From the NCBI GenBank assembly GCA_029058745.1, contig JAIDXM010000081.1, forward strand, positions 1 to 64,000: DNA of 64,000 nucleotides. Reading direction: 5' to 3'. Positions 30,289 through 39,412 of this stretch are shown one piece after another. The position numbers and the translations under genes were made by a program. This DNA is from Muribaculaceae bacterium. GTDB lineage: Bacteria > Bacteroidota > Bacteroidia > Bacteroidales > Muribaculaceae. The number at the start of each line of letters is the position of its first letter. Position 1 is the first letter of the stretch. Under the pieces are notes generated by a model. That model worked only from the letters and a program-made list of their open reading frames with translations. It made no database searches and was not told where the DNA came from.

Positions 30289-30990
30289 ATGATAAAGAAG
30301 AGCACGCTTGAGCATATAATAAGCGAGGATCTCTCGGATCTTTGGAATATTCTTTCACCGGAAGAGAAGAGGATTGTAACCGATAATTTCACGATTCTTC
30401 ATTACAAGAAGGGTCAGATAATCTATGCCGAACAGGAAGACCCCGAGAATCTCTGGTGCCTTTTAAAGGGAAAGGTAAAGATGTATAAGAGCGGCATCGG
30501 AGACCGGGTCCAGATTCTGCGGTTGTATCGCCCGGTGCAGTATTTTGGGTACAGGGCATATTTCGCGAATGAAAAGTATGTTTCATCATGTGCCGCGTTC
30601 GAGGCATCGGTGCTTGGATGTATCCCCATGGAGGTTGTTGAAAGCCTTATCCGGAAGAACAATGACCTTGCGATGTTTTTCATACACGAGCTGTCGAGGA
30701 ATCTGGGAGGTTCAGACACAAAGATAGTCAACCTGACCCAGAAACATATCCGAGGCCGTCTTGCAGAGGCATTGCTGTTGTTGTCAGACAACTATGGACT
30801 TGAGGATGACGATGCCACGTTGAAAATCTATATGAGCCGGGAGGATCTTGCCAATCTGTCGAATATGACGACATCAAACGCGATTCGTACACTGACTACT
30901 TTTATGACAGAGAAGCTTATACTTGTTGACGGCCGTCGTATAAAAATCCTGAATGAACCTATGCTTCGCAAGATTTCGAAATTCGGATGA
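30289..30990 (+). CDS. Crp/Fnr-family transcription regulator
   Basis: A 233-residue regulator with an N-terminal cyclic-nucleotide-type beta-roll (about 20-130, with KKGQIIYAEQEDPENLWCLLKG) and a C-terminal winged helix (about 155-225, with SREDLANLSNMTTSNAIRTL). No cysteine cluster like that of Fnr is seen near the N-terminus, so direct oxygen sensing by an iron-sulfur cluster is unlikely. It stands alone after the men genes with its own promoter; its targets are unknown. An earlier in-frame start at 30223 lies within the promoter and was rejected. Confidence 0.9.
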   Translation: MIKKSTLEHIISEDLSDLWNILSPEEKRIVTDNFTILHYKKGQIIYAEQEDPENLWCLLKGKVKMYKSGIGDRVQILRLYRPVQYFGYRAYFANEKYVSSCAAFEASVLGCIPMEVVESLIRKNNDLAMFFIHELSRNLGGSDTKIVNLTQKHIRGRLAEALLLLSDNYGLEDDDATLKIYMSREDLANLSNMTTSNAIRTLTTFMTEKLILVDGRRIKILNEPMLRKISKFG

Positions 30991-31128
30991 CGTCATGGTT
31001 GTCATGATTGTCATGGTAGATTGAAATCTGTCTTATGGCGTTATATTCCGCATAATGTGGAAGGATGTCACGCGCAGTCGTCGGAATCATATGGGAGTCA
31101 ATTGGATTGTGATAATTTTATTATATAA

Positions 31129-31164
31129 CGAAGAGGGAGAGACTTGATAGTCTCTCCCTCTTTG
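31129..31164. terminator. Bidirectional terminator
   Basis: A perfect 14-base stem (31131-31144 with 31149-31162, agagggagagact type) with a four-base loop. It lies between the Crp/Fnr gene (+) and the end of the GH57 gene (-), so it serves both converging transcripts. Confidence 0.75.
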
Positions 31165-31201
31165 AGAATTGGTAATCGCGTAGATAGAAGCCTGTCAACG
31201 A

Positions 31202-32644
31202 TTATTTTTCGGCTTCTTTTTTAGCGGCCGGCTTTCTGCCGGGAGTTTTCCTGACAGTGGATTTTTTTGCGGAAGCCTTCCGGGACGCTTTTTCGTCGGT
31301 GATTTCAGGAATCTCACCCTTCACCGCGTTGGTGGAGTCATCTGCATTCAGGATATTGTTTCGCAGATTCTTCACCTCCTTGTTCAGTTCGTCGATTTCA
31401 GCCGACTGGTTACGTATTGTAAGGAGCAGTGAATTAAGCTCCTCATTATCGATGTTTTCCGGATACTGTTCTTCGACACGCACAAGGAAATCGGCCAAAA
31501 CGTTCATATAGTTGGTGAAAGCCGCGAATGGGGAATCATATGGACTGAAAGCGGCATGGCTTGCACCGTCTGCCATGTTCTTGGTGCTCATATAATAGAA
31601 ATGGTCGCTGCTCTGCAGATAGTCCCAATCTTGTTTCAGCCGACGGTCAGAGCAAAGATTCACACGTTCAGCCACAGCGTATAGCTTACCAAGGGCCTCA
31701 TTCTGGAGTTCATTACCCTTCCATGCGGACACATCCCTCGCCTCATCAATATCAGATATAGGGAAAGGCACGGAAATCATGTCCACCGGTTTTAGTTTCG
31801 CCACGGCATCGGAAGGCGTTGAGAACACTACCCCCTTCTCTTTTGCGAATCTGGGCAGGGCTTTCATGAAGTCGAAAATACCGGTTTCCTTAGGAAGGAA
31901 TGAGCCGAAAGTCTCCATGCTCATGTAGAGGTTGACAACCTGTTCCTGTTCGGGCAGAGAAGCGATCCAATCGATATACTTGTCGGCGGTAAGCGGATAT
32001 TCATCCCACGTCGTATTGTTGAAGTTGCGGGATATGTCCTCCGAAAGCTTATCGTTGGTGAGAAGGAGTTTCACCTGCGGTGCGGAAACGGCCTGATATA
32101 CGTAATTCGGGGATTTCCAGCCGAGAACATGTTTCGCGCCCTCGGTAAGGATTGTCTTGAATCCCATGCTTCCCACGACAGCGGCGATGTCGTCATCATA
32201 TATAAGCTCGGTGTTGGCGAACACCTGGGGTTTGACACCGAGAAGGCGTTTCATGATGTCATCGTGCATCTTCACCTGGCGAATGAACTCCTCCGGGTCC
32301 TCAAGCGAAGCGAGGCTGTGGGAGAATGTTCCGCTAAGGAATTCCACGCATCCGGTATCGGCCAGCTTTTTGAGAAGGTCGATGAATTCAGGCACATAAT
32401 GCTGGAGTTGCTCGATTGCTGTCCCGGAGATTGAGATGGCGCATTTGAATTCCCGGTTGCTGTCATTAATCATCTGCAGCAGGGTCTCAGCCATCGGTAT
32501 ATAGCTCGACATGGCGAGACGCGACACGATTTCATCGTTTGCGAAATCGTCATAGTAGTAATGGTCGTTGCCTATGTCGAAGAATCTGTAGCGTTTCAGG
32601 CGGAAAGGCTGGTGGATCTTAAAATAGAAACAAACTGATTTCAT
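31202..32644 (-). CDS. Glycoside hydrolase family 57 (alpha-amylase type), with basic tail
   Basis: A 480-residue enzyme of the short GH57 type acting on alpha-glucans. The family begins with the FKIHQPFRLKRYRFFDIG segment (His of the first motif) and includes ANTELIYDDDIAAVVGSMGF and SMETFGSFLPKETGIFDF, the likely catalytic region. From about residue 440 the protein ends in a Lys/Ala/Arg-rich tail with KKSTVRKTPGRKPAAKK, unlike the catalytic part. It is the last gene of the debranching enzyme-GT4-GH57 operon, 46 bases after the GT4 gene. Confidence 0.9.
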   Translation of the reverse strand: MKSVCFYFKIHQPFRLKRYRFFDIGNDHYYYDDFANDEIVSRLAMSSYIPMAETLLQMINDSNREFKCAISISGTAIEQLQHYVPEFIDLLKKLADTGCVEFLSGTFSHSLASLEDPEEFIRQVKMHDDIMKRLLGVKPQVFANTELIYDDDIAAVVGSMGFKTILTEGAKHVLGWKSPNYVYQAVSAPQVKLLLTNDKLSEDISRNFNNTTWDEYPLTADKYIDWIASLPEQEQVVNLYMSMETFGSFLPKETGIFDFMKALPRFAKEKGVVFSTPSDAVAKLKPVDMISVPFPISDIDEARDVSAWKGNELQNEALGKLYAVAERVNLCSDRRLKQDWDYLQSSDHFYYMSTKNMADGASHAAFSPYDSPFAAFTNYMNVLADFLVRVEEQYPENIDNEELNSLLLTIRNQSAEIDELNKEVKNLRNNILNADDSTNAVKGEIPEITDEKASRKASAKKSTVRKTPGRKPAAKKEAEK

Positions 32645-32690
32645 AATCTTATGTTATAATATTTTATTCTTATTAAGGGGGAGGAGAATC

Positions 32691-33956
32691 TTATTTTCGG
32701 GATTCAATCACCTGATTGTATATGTCGATTACCTTTTTACCGGCTTTCTCCCAGGTGATGCCATGTATCTCCTCAATTCCACGATCGCGCAGGGTGTCGA
32801 AAAGAGCCTTGTTCGTGATGATAGAATGCATAGCGTCGGCCATTGCATCGACATCCCAATAGTCTGTTTTAATGACATTGGTGAGAATCTCTGCACAACC
32901 GCTCTGTTTGGAGATAATAGAGGGGACACCCATTTCCATAGCTTCGAGTGGAGAAATGCCGAAAGGCTCAGACACGGAGGGCATAACATATACATCAGAA
33001 TCACGGAACATCTGATATACTTCCTTACCGCGCAGGAATCCTGTGAAATGGAAACGGTCGGCGATTCCCCGTTTAGCGGCAAGTCGAATCATAGCTTGCT
33101 CCATATCACCTCCACCGGCCATTACAAAGCGGACGTTTTTGTTTTTGTCGAGAACTTTCGCGGCAGCCTCTACAAAGTATTCAGGACCTTTCTGCATTGT
33201 GATACGTCCGAGGAATGTGATAACCTTATCCTTTGTCTCGGTGCGTTTCAGATTCAGGAGACTGTCGTCGAGAGGAATCACAGCATTATGCACAGTGGTT
33301 ACTTTCGCAGGGTCGATGCCGTATTTCTCGATGACAGTCTTCCGGGTAAGGTCGGAGACAGTGCATATGTGGTCGGCATTGTTCATGCCGTCCTTTTCGA
33401 TGGCGAAAACGGTAGGATTCGGTTTGCCTCTTGAGCGGTCGAATTCAGAAGCATGGACATGGATGACAAGAGGCTTTCCGGTCACATTCTTAGCGTGAAT
33501 TCCGGCCGGATATGTAAGCCAGTCGTGAGCGTGGATTATGTCGAACGGCACAGTACGGGCAATAACACCGGCCACGATAGAATAATTGTTGATTTCCTCA
33601 ACAAGGTTGTCGGGATAGCGTCCTGAAAACTCAATGCAACCGAGGTCGTTAAGGTGCATGTAGTTGAAGTCGGCATAGATATTGTCGCGCAGGTCGAAAT
33701 ATGTCTGAGGATTCATCACGTTTCCGATTCGCGAGTTCACATAGTCCCATGAAACGTCGCGCCATGCAACCGGAGTGTTGCATGCTCCAATTATGTTGGC
33801 GAAGCCACGCTCCTCATCGCCCCATGGTTTAGGAATCACGAAAGTGATATCCATGTTTCCGTTGGCGTGCATTCCCTTTGTCAGGCCGTAGCTTGCAGTG
33901 CCGAGACCGCCGAGGATATGCGGAGGGAATTCCCATCCGAACATTAAAGCCTTCAT
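32691..33956 (-). CDS. GT4-family glycosyltransferase, probable glycogen synthase
   Basis: A GT-B fold enzyme of 421 residues. The N-terminal domain starts MKALMFGWEFPPHILGGLGTA, the acceptor-side Lys/Gly loop pattern seen in starch and glycogen synthases. HAHDWLTYPAGI follows, and the C-terminal nucleotide-sugar site is VSEPFGISPLEAMEMGVPSI (about 345-364) with the E-x7-E pair. Its start overlaps the debranching enzyme stop by four bases. Context with debranching enzyme and GH57 points to storage glucan synthesis; whether the donor is ADP- or UDP-glucose is unknown. Confidence 0.87.
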   Translation of the reverse strand: MKALMFGWEFPPHILGGLGTASYGLTKGMHANGNMDITFVIPKPWGDEERGFANIIGACNTPVAWRDVSWDYVNSRIGNVMNPQTYFDLRDNIYADFNYMHLNDLGCIEFSGRYPDNLVEEINNYSIVAGVIARTVPFDIIHAHDWLTYPAGIHAKNVTGKPLVIHVHASEFDRSRGKPNPTVFAIEKDGMNNADHICTVSDLTRKTVIEKYGIDPAKVTTVHNAVIPLDDSLLNLKRTETKDKVITFLGRITMQKGPEYFVEAAAKVLDKNKNVRFVMAGGGDMEQAMIRLAAKRGIADRFHFTGFLRGKEVYQMFRDSDVYVMPSVSEPFGISPLEAMEMGVPSIISKQSGCAEILTNVIKTDYWDVDAMADAMHSIITNKALFDTLRDRGIEEIHGITWEKAGKKVIDIYNQVIESRK

Positions 33957-35926
33957 TTCGATTCTTCGGTTTCTAAGGTTTGTAGTTTATTGAATTCTTT
34001 TAAGTTTTTGAGAGTGCGCAGAATTTCTCCCACGTTCTTGGCAGTGCTGACCGCTCCTCGTCCCGTGTAGGGAGGATTGCCGTCATACATTTCCGACAGA
34101 GAGCCGATACACCCTTCGGTCATCTCGTCTTCATAGCCAATCAGCATCCTTTCTATAAATCCGACACCGCTGAGTCCGAACACTTTGAAATAAGCGTCGG
34201 CATAAAATCCGAACAGCCATGGACGAGCCGGGCCCTGATGCACGGCATATTCCCTTTGAATAGGGTCGCCTACATAATTCGGGCGATATGCATAGCTTTT
34301 CGGACTGAGGGACCGTAATCCTTTAGGGGTCAGGAGCTCTCTGGTGACAAGGTCAAGCACTTTCTTTCGCTGGCGGCGGTCGAGAGGAGAGTATTCCAAG
34401 CCGATTGCGATGGCCATGTTCGGACGCACTTCGAGGTCGGTGTATGAGCCGTTGACGTAATCATATAGATATCCGTAGTCGTTCAGGAAAGTGGAGATGA
34501 ACGACTCTTTGACTTTGTCGGCGAGACCGTTGATATCATTCAGATATTCTGTTTGGCCGGAGTCTCCATCATATAGAGAGGCAACGAATCTCAAGGCATT
34601 ATACCAAAGGGCGTTGATTTCCAGGATATATCCGGTGCGCGGGATTATGGGACGTCCGTTGATTGAAGCCGACATCCAAGTCACAGGAGAATCCTGACCA
34701 TTGCAAGAGAGGAGTCCGTTGGGGTTGATATATAGGTTTTGCACCTTGCCGCCCTTAATGACATCCACAATCCATTTCATTGTCTCGCCATATCTTTCCC
34801 TGCATTCCCGGGTAGATGTGGCCCGGCGGTATTGCTGCAGAGTCCACGCAGTCCATAGAGGGATGTCAGGGAGGTCGATTTCCCCGATAGTCTTGTCTTT
34901 AATACCCTCGTCGATTAATCTGCGGAGGGCTTTCATGAAAGAATCCATAATAAGCTCATAGTCTTCCTTATGGTCGATTGCAAGTGTACATCCCGGGAGG
35001 GCCATCAGTTCGTCTCTTGCGCGGACATTATACCAAGGATACCCGGCCATGATATACATGCCGGATTGATTTTTGAGGTAGAACTGTTTAGCCGAGTTTT
35101 TGAGGCAGTTGTAGAAACTTGTGCGGCAAGTTCTCGTTTTGAGTTCCGCCTCATATGTCTCTACGAATTCTTCGGGATTTGCTTCAGAAGTAGAAGCCGA
35201 GAAAATGATAGATTCCCCTTTCTTGATGGGGACCTGGAAATATCCCGGAACCCAGAGGTCTTCCTTATAAGGGATTCCACGGTCGCGGTCTTTGTAATAC
35301 TCGATGCCTTTATACCAGTGTCCGTCGTCAACCCATTGAGGCTGTTTGGAGAACTGCATGTAAAGGTTGGGGTATCCATGGTACAGGCATGTTGAGATTC
35401 CGTTTTTCACATGTTCCACAGCAGTGTTTATCGCTCCGTTCTCTATACACAGGTCGTTGGCATTTCGGAAAGCGAGGAACGGTTTGAAGCGCAGTGTAGT
35501 GTCGGAATGAGCCTCTACGAGAGTGTATTTTATGAGAATTCTGTTCTCATGAGAAATGAACACTTTCTCTTTAGTGAGGATAACGCCACCCACACGGTAT
35601 GTCACGGTGGGTACAGATTCGCAATCAAACTGTCGGATATACTTGTGTCCGTTAGGGTTGAAAACACCTTCGCCATACTGGTGAAGACCGAGATTGAAAG
35701 GAGCGCCATGCTGGATAACAGTCTCGTCGAGAGATGAAAGCAGGACATGGGCCTTGTCGTCCATCTCCGGTATTGGAATCACAAGCAGGCCGTGTTGCTT
35801 GCGAGTGTTGCACCCAACTATCGTGGTGCAATGGTAAGCGCCTGATTTGTTTGTCCGGAGCATTTCTTTGGGAAGACTTTGTTCCAGGTTAATCATCAGG
35901 TTCTTGTCAAATTTCAGATAACTCAT
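33953..35926 (-). CDS. Glycogen debranching enzyme (amylo-alpha-1,6-glucosidase, GH133 type)
   Basis: A 657-residue enzyme that hydrolyses alpha-1,6 branches of glycogen. The N-terminal GDE domain (about 15-240) includes NKSGAYHCTTIVGCNTRKQHGLLV. The C-terminal (alpha/alpha)6 barrel (about 290-645) has the motifs GYPWYNVRARDELMALPG, GRPIIPRTGYILEINALWYNAL and the YAVHQGPARPWLFGFYADA region near the end. It is the first gene of the three-gene operon, with a consensus promoter 150 bases upstream. Confidence 0.92.
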   Translation of the reverse strand: MSYLKFDKNLMINLEQSLPKEMLRTNKSGAYHCTTIVGCNTRKQHGLLVIPIPEMDDKAHVLLSSLDETVIQHGAPFNLGLHQYGEGVFNPNGHKYIRQFDCESVPTVTYRVGGVILTKEKVFISHENRILIKYTLVEAHSDTTLRFKPFLAFRNANDLCIENGAINTAVEHVKNGISTCLYHGYPNLYMQFSKQPQWVDDGHWYKGIEYYKDRDRGIPYKEDLWVPGYFQVPIKKGESIIFSASTSEANPEEFVETYEAELKTRTCRTSFYNCLKNSAKQFYLKNQSGMYIMAGYPWYNVRARDELMALPGCTLAIDHKEDYELIMDSFMKALRRLIDEGIKDKTIGEIDLPDIPLWTAWTLQQYRRATSTRECRERYGETMKWIVDVIKGGKVQNLYINPNGLLSCNGQDSPVTWMSASINGRPIIPRTGYILEINALWYNALRFVASLYDGDSGQTEYLNDINGLADKVKESFISTFLNDYGYLYDYVNGSYTDLEVRPNMAIAIGLEYSPLDRRQRKKVLDLVTRELLTPKGLRSLSPKSYAYRPNYVGDPIQREYAVHQGPARPWLFGFYADAYFKVFGLSGVGFIERMLIGYEDEMTEGCIGSLSEMYDGNPPYTGRGAVSTAKNVGEILRTLKNLKEFNKLQTLETEESK

Positions 35927-36077
35927 AGGGAAAATATCTGTTATTGTTAGGTAAATTTTGAGTCATGGTCCAGATGGAGAAGAGAACCGGCTTTATAACA
36001 TGAGGGGCTGGGACAGAATTTTGGATTTTGTTATTGAATAATTCATCAATCGAGTCTCTCATTGGAATAACGCTTTA

Positions 36078-36109
36078 CAAAGATAGCCTTTTGTTGTTTA
36101 AATTGCAAA
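36078..36109 (-). promoter_or_regulatory. Consensus promoter of the storage-glucan operon
   Basis: Read on the minus strand: TTTG (36109-36106), 20 bases, TATCTTTG (36085-36078). Both elements and spacing match the Bacteroidetes consensus. Transcription should start near 36071, giving an AT-rich leader of about 145 bases before the debranching enzyme gene. Confidence 0.75.
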
Positions 36110-36212
36110 AAAAATATGATAAAAAAATTCGTTTTTATAGAAAACTGAGAAAAAGATGTTATTTAACATACAAAAACGATGTTTCCGGGGCCATTGGCAA
36201 GGTATGTCCCAA

Positions 36213-37643
36213 TCAGTCATCGCTTGATACAGGTTTGACATCCGAGTCGTCGGAATGTATGAAAGGCTTTGGCGTGGCGTTGACGATTTTTTCCTTGTCA
36301 ATGTCTTCCGGGAGGTCGATGTCAGCGATTTTCCTGGTGTCGAGAGAGTCGTAGCAGTCATCGAGCCAGGAATCTATTTTGTCGAGGATATCACGGTATA
36401 TAAGGGAGAAGCGAGGGATGAAATTTGAGTCGCCGACGTGGTCGAGCCTACGCAGTAGCTCCCCGACAGTCAGGTTGCCGGTTTCTGTGGCCGGGGCCAC
36501 TCCTGTGCGGTCGTCAGGAAGCATCACGTAATTGATGAACCCGGCTTTTTGCAATTGCTCGCAAAGATTGGTCACGACCTGAATCGGAATGTCGTAGTAG
36601 AAACTCAGTTGCGAACGCGTGAGCGGAGTCTTTCCCTTCCTGAAACGGCTCACTATTGCCGCAGTCAGTATTATTGTAACCTTCCTCTCATAGTTTTCCG
36701 ACATTTTCTTGATGTCGCCGATGAAGTTGAAGTTAAGCACATTCTGAAGAGAATATGTCAGGACACATCCGAACAAAAGAATGAGCCAAGACAGCTGTAG
36801 CCATATGAGCAGCAAAGGGAGGAATGCGAAAGACCCATATATGGCATTGTACTTTGAGACGTATATCTGCCCGTTTACGAACAGCATCTGCAGAATCTGG
36901 AATACGATTGCGCAAATCGCACCGGAGATGGCCGCGTATTTGAATTTGACTTTGGTGTTCGGAATCAGGAAAAACGACAGAGAGAACGCGAGCCACGCCA
37001 ACACCACCGGAGAGGTTTCGAGAGCGATGTTGACAAGAGGAGATAGGAAGGCGAAGTGAATGTTGTCCTGGACGATGGCCGACATGAATATAGAAACACC
37101 GGAAGAGCATATCATCAATACAGGTACCATAAGGCATATGGATGTGTAGTCGGTGACTTTCTGGTAGAAACTGCGGTCGTGCTTCACATCCCATATGTGA
37201 TTGAACGAGCTCTCGATGTATGAAAGCAGAGATATGAGGGTCCAAAGCAGGAAAACAATGCCGATTCCGACAAAAAGACCCTGCGATGCCTCCTTAAGAT
37301 AGGAGTCCACGAATTTGAGGGCAAACTCCAGGCCTTTCCTTTGCGCGGGAAAAGATTGGTAAAGCTGGTCTTCGAGCAGGTTCTGGAATCCGAACCCGCG
37401 TCCGATGGCAAAGAGGAGAGCGAAAGCCGGCACAATAGCGAGCACTGTGGAGTATGTCAGCGACATCGAGCGGGACTGCAGGTCGCGGTCGAGGAAAGAC
37501 CTCACGGAAAGGTTCAGCACTTTTATGGTGCGTATCCCAGAGGTGTCGCGGGTTTCTTTCCAGACCCCCGACCAACAGTAGTTTACAAACTCTTGGATTC
37601 TGTTGATAAGCTCAGTTAGCTTAGACTCTTTCTTTGCGGCCAT
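36213..37643 (-). CDS. YihY/BrkB-family inner membrane protein
   Basis: A 476-residue membrane protein of the family once named ribonuclease BN; the true RNase BN is a different protein, so I do not assign nuclease activity. About six hydrophobic segments lie between residues 50 and 310, with the family segments MSLTYSTVLAIVPAFALLFA, YIESSFNHIWDVKHDRS and YKYNAIYGSFAFLPLLLIWLQ-like (about 255-275). The C-terminal 150 residues are soluble, look winged-helix-like (LTRSQLSFYYDIPIQVV) and end in an acidic tail. Function is unknown. Confidence 0.85.
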   Translation of the reverse strand: MAAKKESKLTELINRIQEFVNYCWSGVWKETRDTSGIRTIKVLNLSVRSFLDRDLQSRSMSLTYSTVLAIVPAFALLFAIGRGFGFQNLLEDQLYQSFPAQRKGLEFALKFVDSYLKEASQGLFVGIGIVFLLWTLISLLSYIESSFNHIWDVKHDRSFYQKVTDYTSICLMVPVLMICSSGVSIFMSAIVQDNIHFAFLSPLVNIALETSPVVLAWLAFSLSFFLIPNTKVKFKYAAISGAICAIVFQILQMLFVNGQIYVSKYNAIYGSFAFLPLLLIWLQLSWLILLFGCVLTYSLQNVLNFNFIGDIKKMSENYERKVTIILTAAIVSRFRKGKTPLTRSQLSFYYDIPIQVVTNLCEQLQKAGFINYVMLPDDRTGVAPATETGNLTVGELLRRLDHVGDSNFIPRFSLIYRDILDKIDSWLDDCYDSLDTRKIADIDLPEDIDKEKIVNATPKPFIHSDDSDVKPVSSDD

Positions 37644-37756
37644 TTGTGTTGTTTTTGAGAGTAACGCCGAAAATTCTCTCGACTTGACGAAGAAACTCCG
37701 GAGTAGTGAAAGTATAGTTAGAAAATGCAGATAATACTCAAATTGTTCAATAAGAT

Positions 37757-37790
37757 ACAGCCGACGGAAACAAAAGAGTCCGTCGGCTGT
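37757..37790 (-). terminator. Terminator after RNase P RNA
   Basis: A perfect 12-base stem (37779-37790 with 37757-37768, acagccgacgga type) and a ten-base loop. It lies directly after the RNase P RNA 3' end, and the minus strand continues atcttattg. Confidence 0.75.
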
Positions 37791-37797
37791 AGTAAAG

Positions 37798-38149
37798 CAG
37801 AAGCGATGTAAGCCGGGTTATGTGCCGCGTATAGCGGTGTCTGTCATTTATCTACGCCCCACGGTTGCCCGAGGGCTCAAGCAGCCTACCCCCCGGCAAT
37901 GGACGGGCCGTCCTTGATTGCCGGTATATTTGGCCTTGCAACACATGGGATGTGCGGCCTCCTGTGTCGCCACAGGAGCCGGTGGGCTCTTACCCCGCCT
38001 TTTCACCCTTACCTCCAGAAAGGAGGCGGTTGTTTTCTGTCACTTATCCCCGGCGTCGCCGCCGGCTTCCCGTTAGGAAACATGTCGCCCTATGTTGCCC
38101 GGACTTTCCTCTTGACGAAACCTCGTCAAGCGACAGACCTCACTTCTGC
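37798..38149 (-). ncRNA. rnpB: RNase P RNA (bacterial class A)
   Basis: Catalytic RNA that trims tRNA 5' ends. On the minus strand I see the universal P4 element gaggaaagtccgggc (38111-38097) and the GGTGAAA...GGTAAGAGC...CACCG core (around 38010-37980). Near the 3' end is the acataacccggcttaca segment. The proposed ends come from pairing gcagaagtga (38149-38140) with tcgcttctgc (37807-37798) as P1, allowing one G-U pair. This gives about 352 bases, normal for class A. The exact ends are uncertain by several bases. Confidence 0.93.
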
Positions 38150-38814
38150 AAATTTCCGGCTGAATTACAGCCGTGATATTTTGCGAGAGCGAATGAAATG
38201 ATTATATCCGCAGTCATATCGTGGGATATTGCGGAAGCGTCGAGTGAGAGATGATAATTAGAGGCTTTGCCCCAAAAGCGCCCCGTGAAATAATTGTAAT
38301 AGCTTTCGCGGTCGCGGTCGCGCTTTCTGGCCAGCTCTTCCGCCTCCTGAGGAGATGCGGAGTCTTTACGTTCTACAATTTTACGTACTCTATGAGAAAT
38401 CGGGGCGTGCAGGAATATGCTGACAAGTCCGGGAATGTCCCGGAGGACATAGTCGGCAGTCCGTCCGACAATCACGCAAGAGCCCAACTCGCTGATTTTC
38501 CTTATTGCGGTGCTCTGTTCCTCATAAAGGTTTTCCTCACACATGGAAGTGTTGTGGAAGTTGTCGGCAATTCCATACACCCCTTGCAGAAGTGACCGGA
38601 AGGGAGACGGCTTTTTCTCATCGGCGGCTGCGAAAATCTCAGGAGCCATTCCGAGGTTTTCGGCAACTTGAGAGAGCAACTCCTTGTCGTAGTATGAGAT
38701 TCCGAGTTTTGCGGCTACAAGCTTACCGATGCTTCGTCCCCCGCTGCCGAATTGGCGGCCGATGACAATCACCAGATTCCCGGAAGCGGGGTGATAGGAT
38801 TCCTGTGTATTCAT
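38140..38814 (-). CDS. Cytidylate-kinase-like family protein
   Basis: A 224-residue P-loop protein of the cytidylate-kinase-like family. The P-loop is GRQFGSGGRSIGKLVA (about 20-35), followed by LGISYYDKELLSQVAENLG. Later come SCVIVGRTADYVLRD (second strand) and an Arg-rich lid, RKRDRDRESYYNYFTGR. It differs from standard Cmk, so the true substrate is not certain. Its TGA (38140-38142) lies inside the P1 helix proposed for rnpB, so the coding frame runs about ten bases into the RNA gene. Confidence 0.85.
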   Translation of the reverse strand: MNTQESYHPASGNLVIVIGRQFGSGGRSIGKLVAAKLGISYYDKELLSQVAENLGMAPEIFAAADEKKPSPFRSLLQGVYGIADNFHNTSMCEENLYEEQSTAIRKISELGSCVIVGRTADYVLRDIPGLVSIFLHAPISHRVRKIVERKDSASPQEAEELARKRDRDRESYYNYFTGRFWGKASNYHLSLDASAISHDMTADIIISFALAKYHGCNSAGNLQK

Positions 38815-38933
38815 TAATTCTCTGTTGTGTTGAAAATATAACGTCCGAAAGGTAAATATTGCCCTTGGAAGATGTATTTTTCACTTTGCAAAATTAATAA
38901 ATCGGTTTCAGATAGAAAAATTACCCGCATTAT

Positions 38934-38965
38934 TTTATCTGTTTGTGGAAAATTTTTTATTTTTG
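38934..38965 (+). promoter_or_regulatory. Promoter for the 38984 gene
   Basis: The -7 element TATTTTTG lies at 38958-38965; the -33 is only T-rich (ttta at 38934-38937). A start near 38972 means the in-frame codon at 38945 is upstream of the transcript, so translation must begin at 38984 or 38987. A minus-strand TAATTTTG (38896-38889) may serve the divergent kinase-like gene. Confidence 0.5.
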
Positions 38966-38983
38966 CGCCACGAAAACTTGAAC

Positions 38984-39382
38984 ATGATGAATCAGATATT
39001 GAAAAACCTTGAGAACGATCCCGACGGGATGGCGACGTATGAGTATATTGTCAACAATTGCGAGACGTGTGCCGATATGATGCCAGATCTTGTCGAAAAC
39101 CTTAAGAGGGTTGATATGTCGGGGCAGTTTCTCGCCAGCAGCGCCCGATTCCTGGCCGCTGTTGACAGGGAGAAATTCTCACCTTGGCTTTCGCCTTTGA
39201 TAGAGGGGGCTATATCAAAAGACAGGGAGCGTCGTTACATCGGTTCGCTGCTTGAGGCGATATGGGGGGTGGATTACAAGTCGCGTGTGGCGGAACTCCA
39301 AGAAACCGACGACAATTTCCGCAGGATTTACAAACGTATATTCCCTGCGGAGTCGAACGATTCTATCCAACATAGCATCTGA
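38984..39382 (+). CDS. Small uncharacterised protein
   Basis: A 132-residue soluble, mostly helical protein starting MMNQILKNLENDPDG. I do not recognise the family. It has two cysteines in a short NNCETCADMM stretch, several acidic and basic pairs, and no signal peptide or membrane segment. The start was moved from 38945 to 38984 because of the promoter position. It is followed 30 bases later by a secreted cyclophilin and may be cotranscribed with it. Confidence 0.7.
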   Translation: MMNQILKNLENDPDGMATYEYIVNNCETCADMMPDLVENLKRVDMSGQFLASSARFLAAVDREKFSPWLSPLIEGAISKDRERRYIGSLLEAIWGVDYKSRVAELQETDDNFRRIYKRIFPAESNDSIQHSI

Positions 39383-39412
39383 CCCATTGTGGATGGAAAA
39401 CGAGAGACAATT

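Noticed and set aside
36213-37643. Reading the YihY/BrkB gene as ribonuclease BN
   Set aside because: The family name came from a mistaken link; RNase BN is an unrelated metallo-beta-lactamase protein, and this product is a membrane protein.
37865-38201. Plus-strand frames of about 100 codons over 37865-38201
   Set aside because: The region is RNase P RNA on the minus strand; the frames have no protein similarity.
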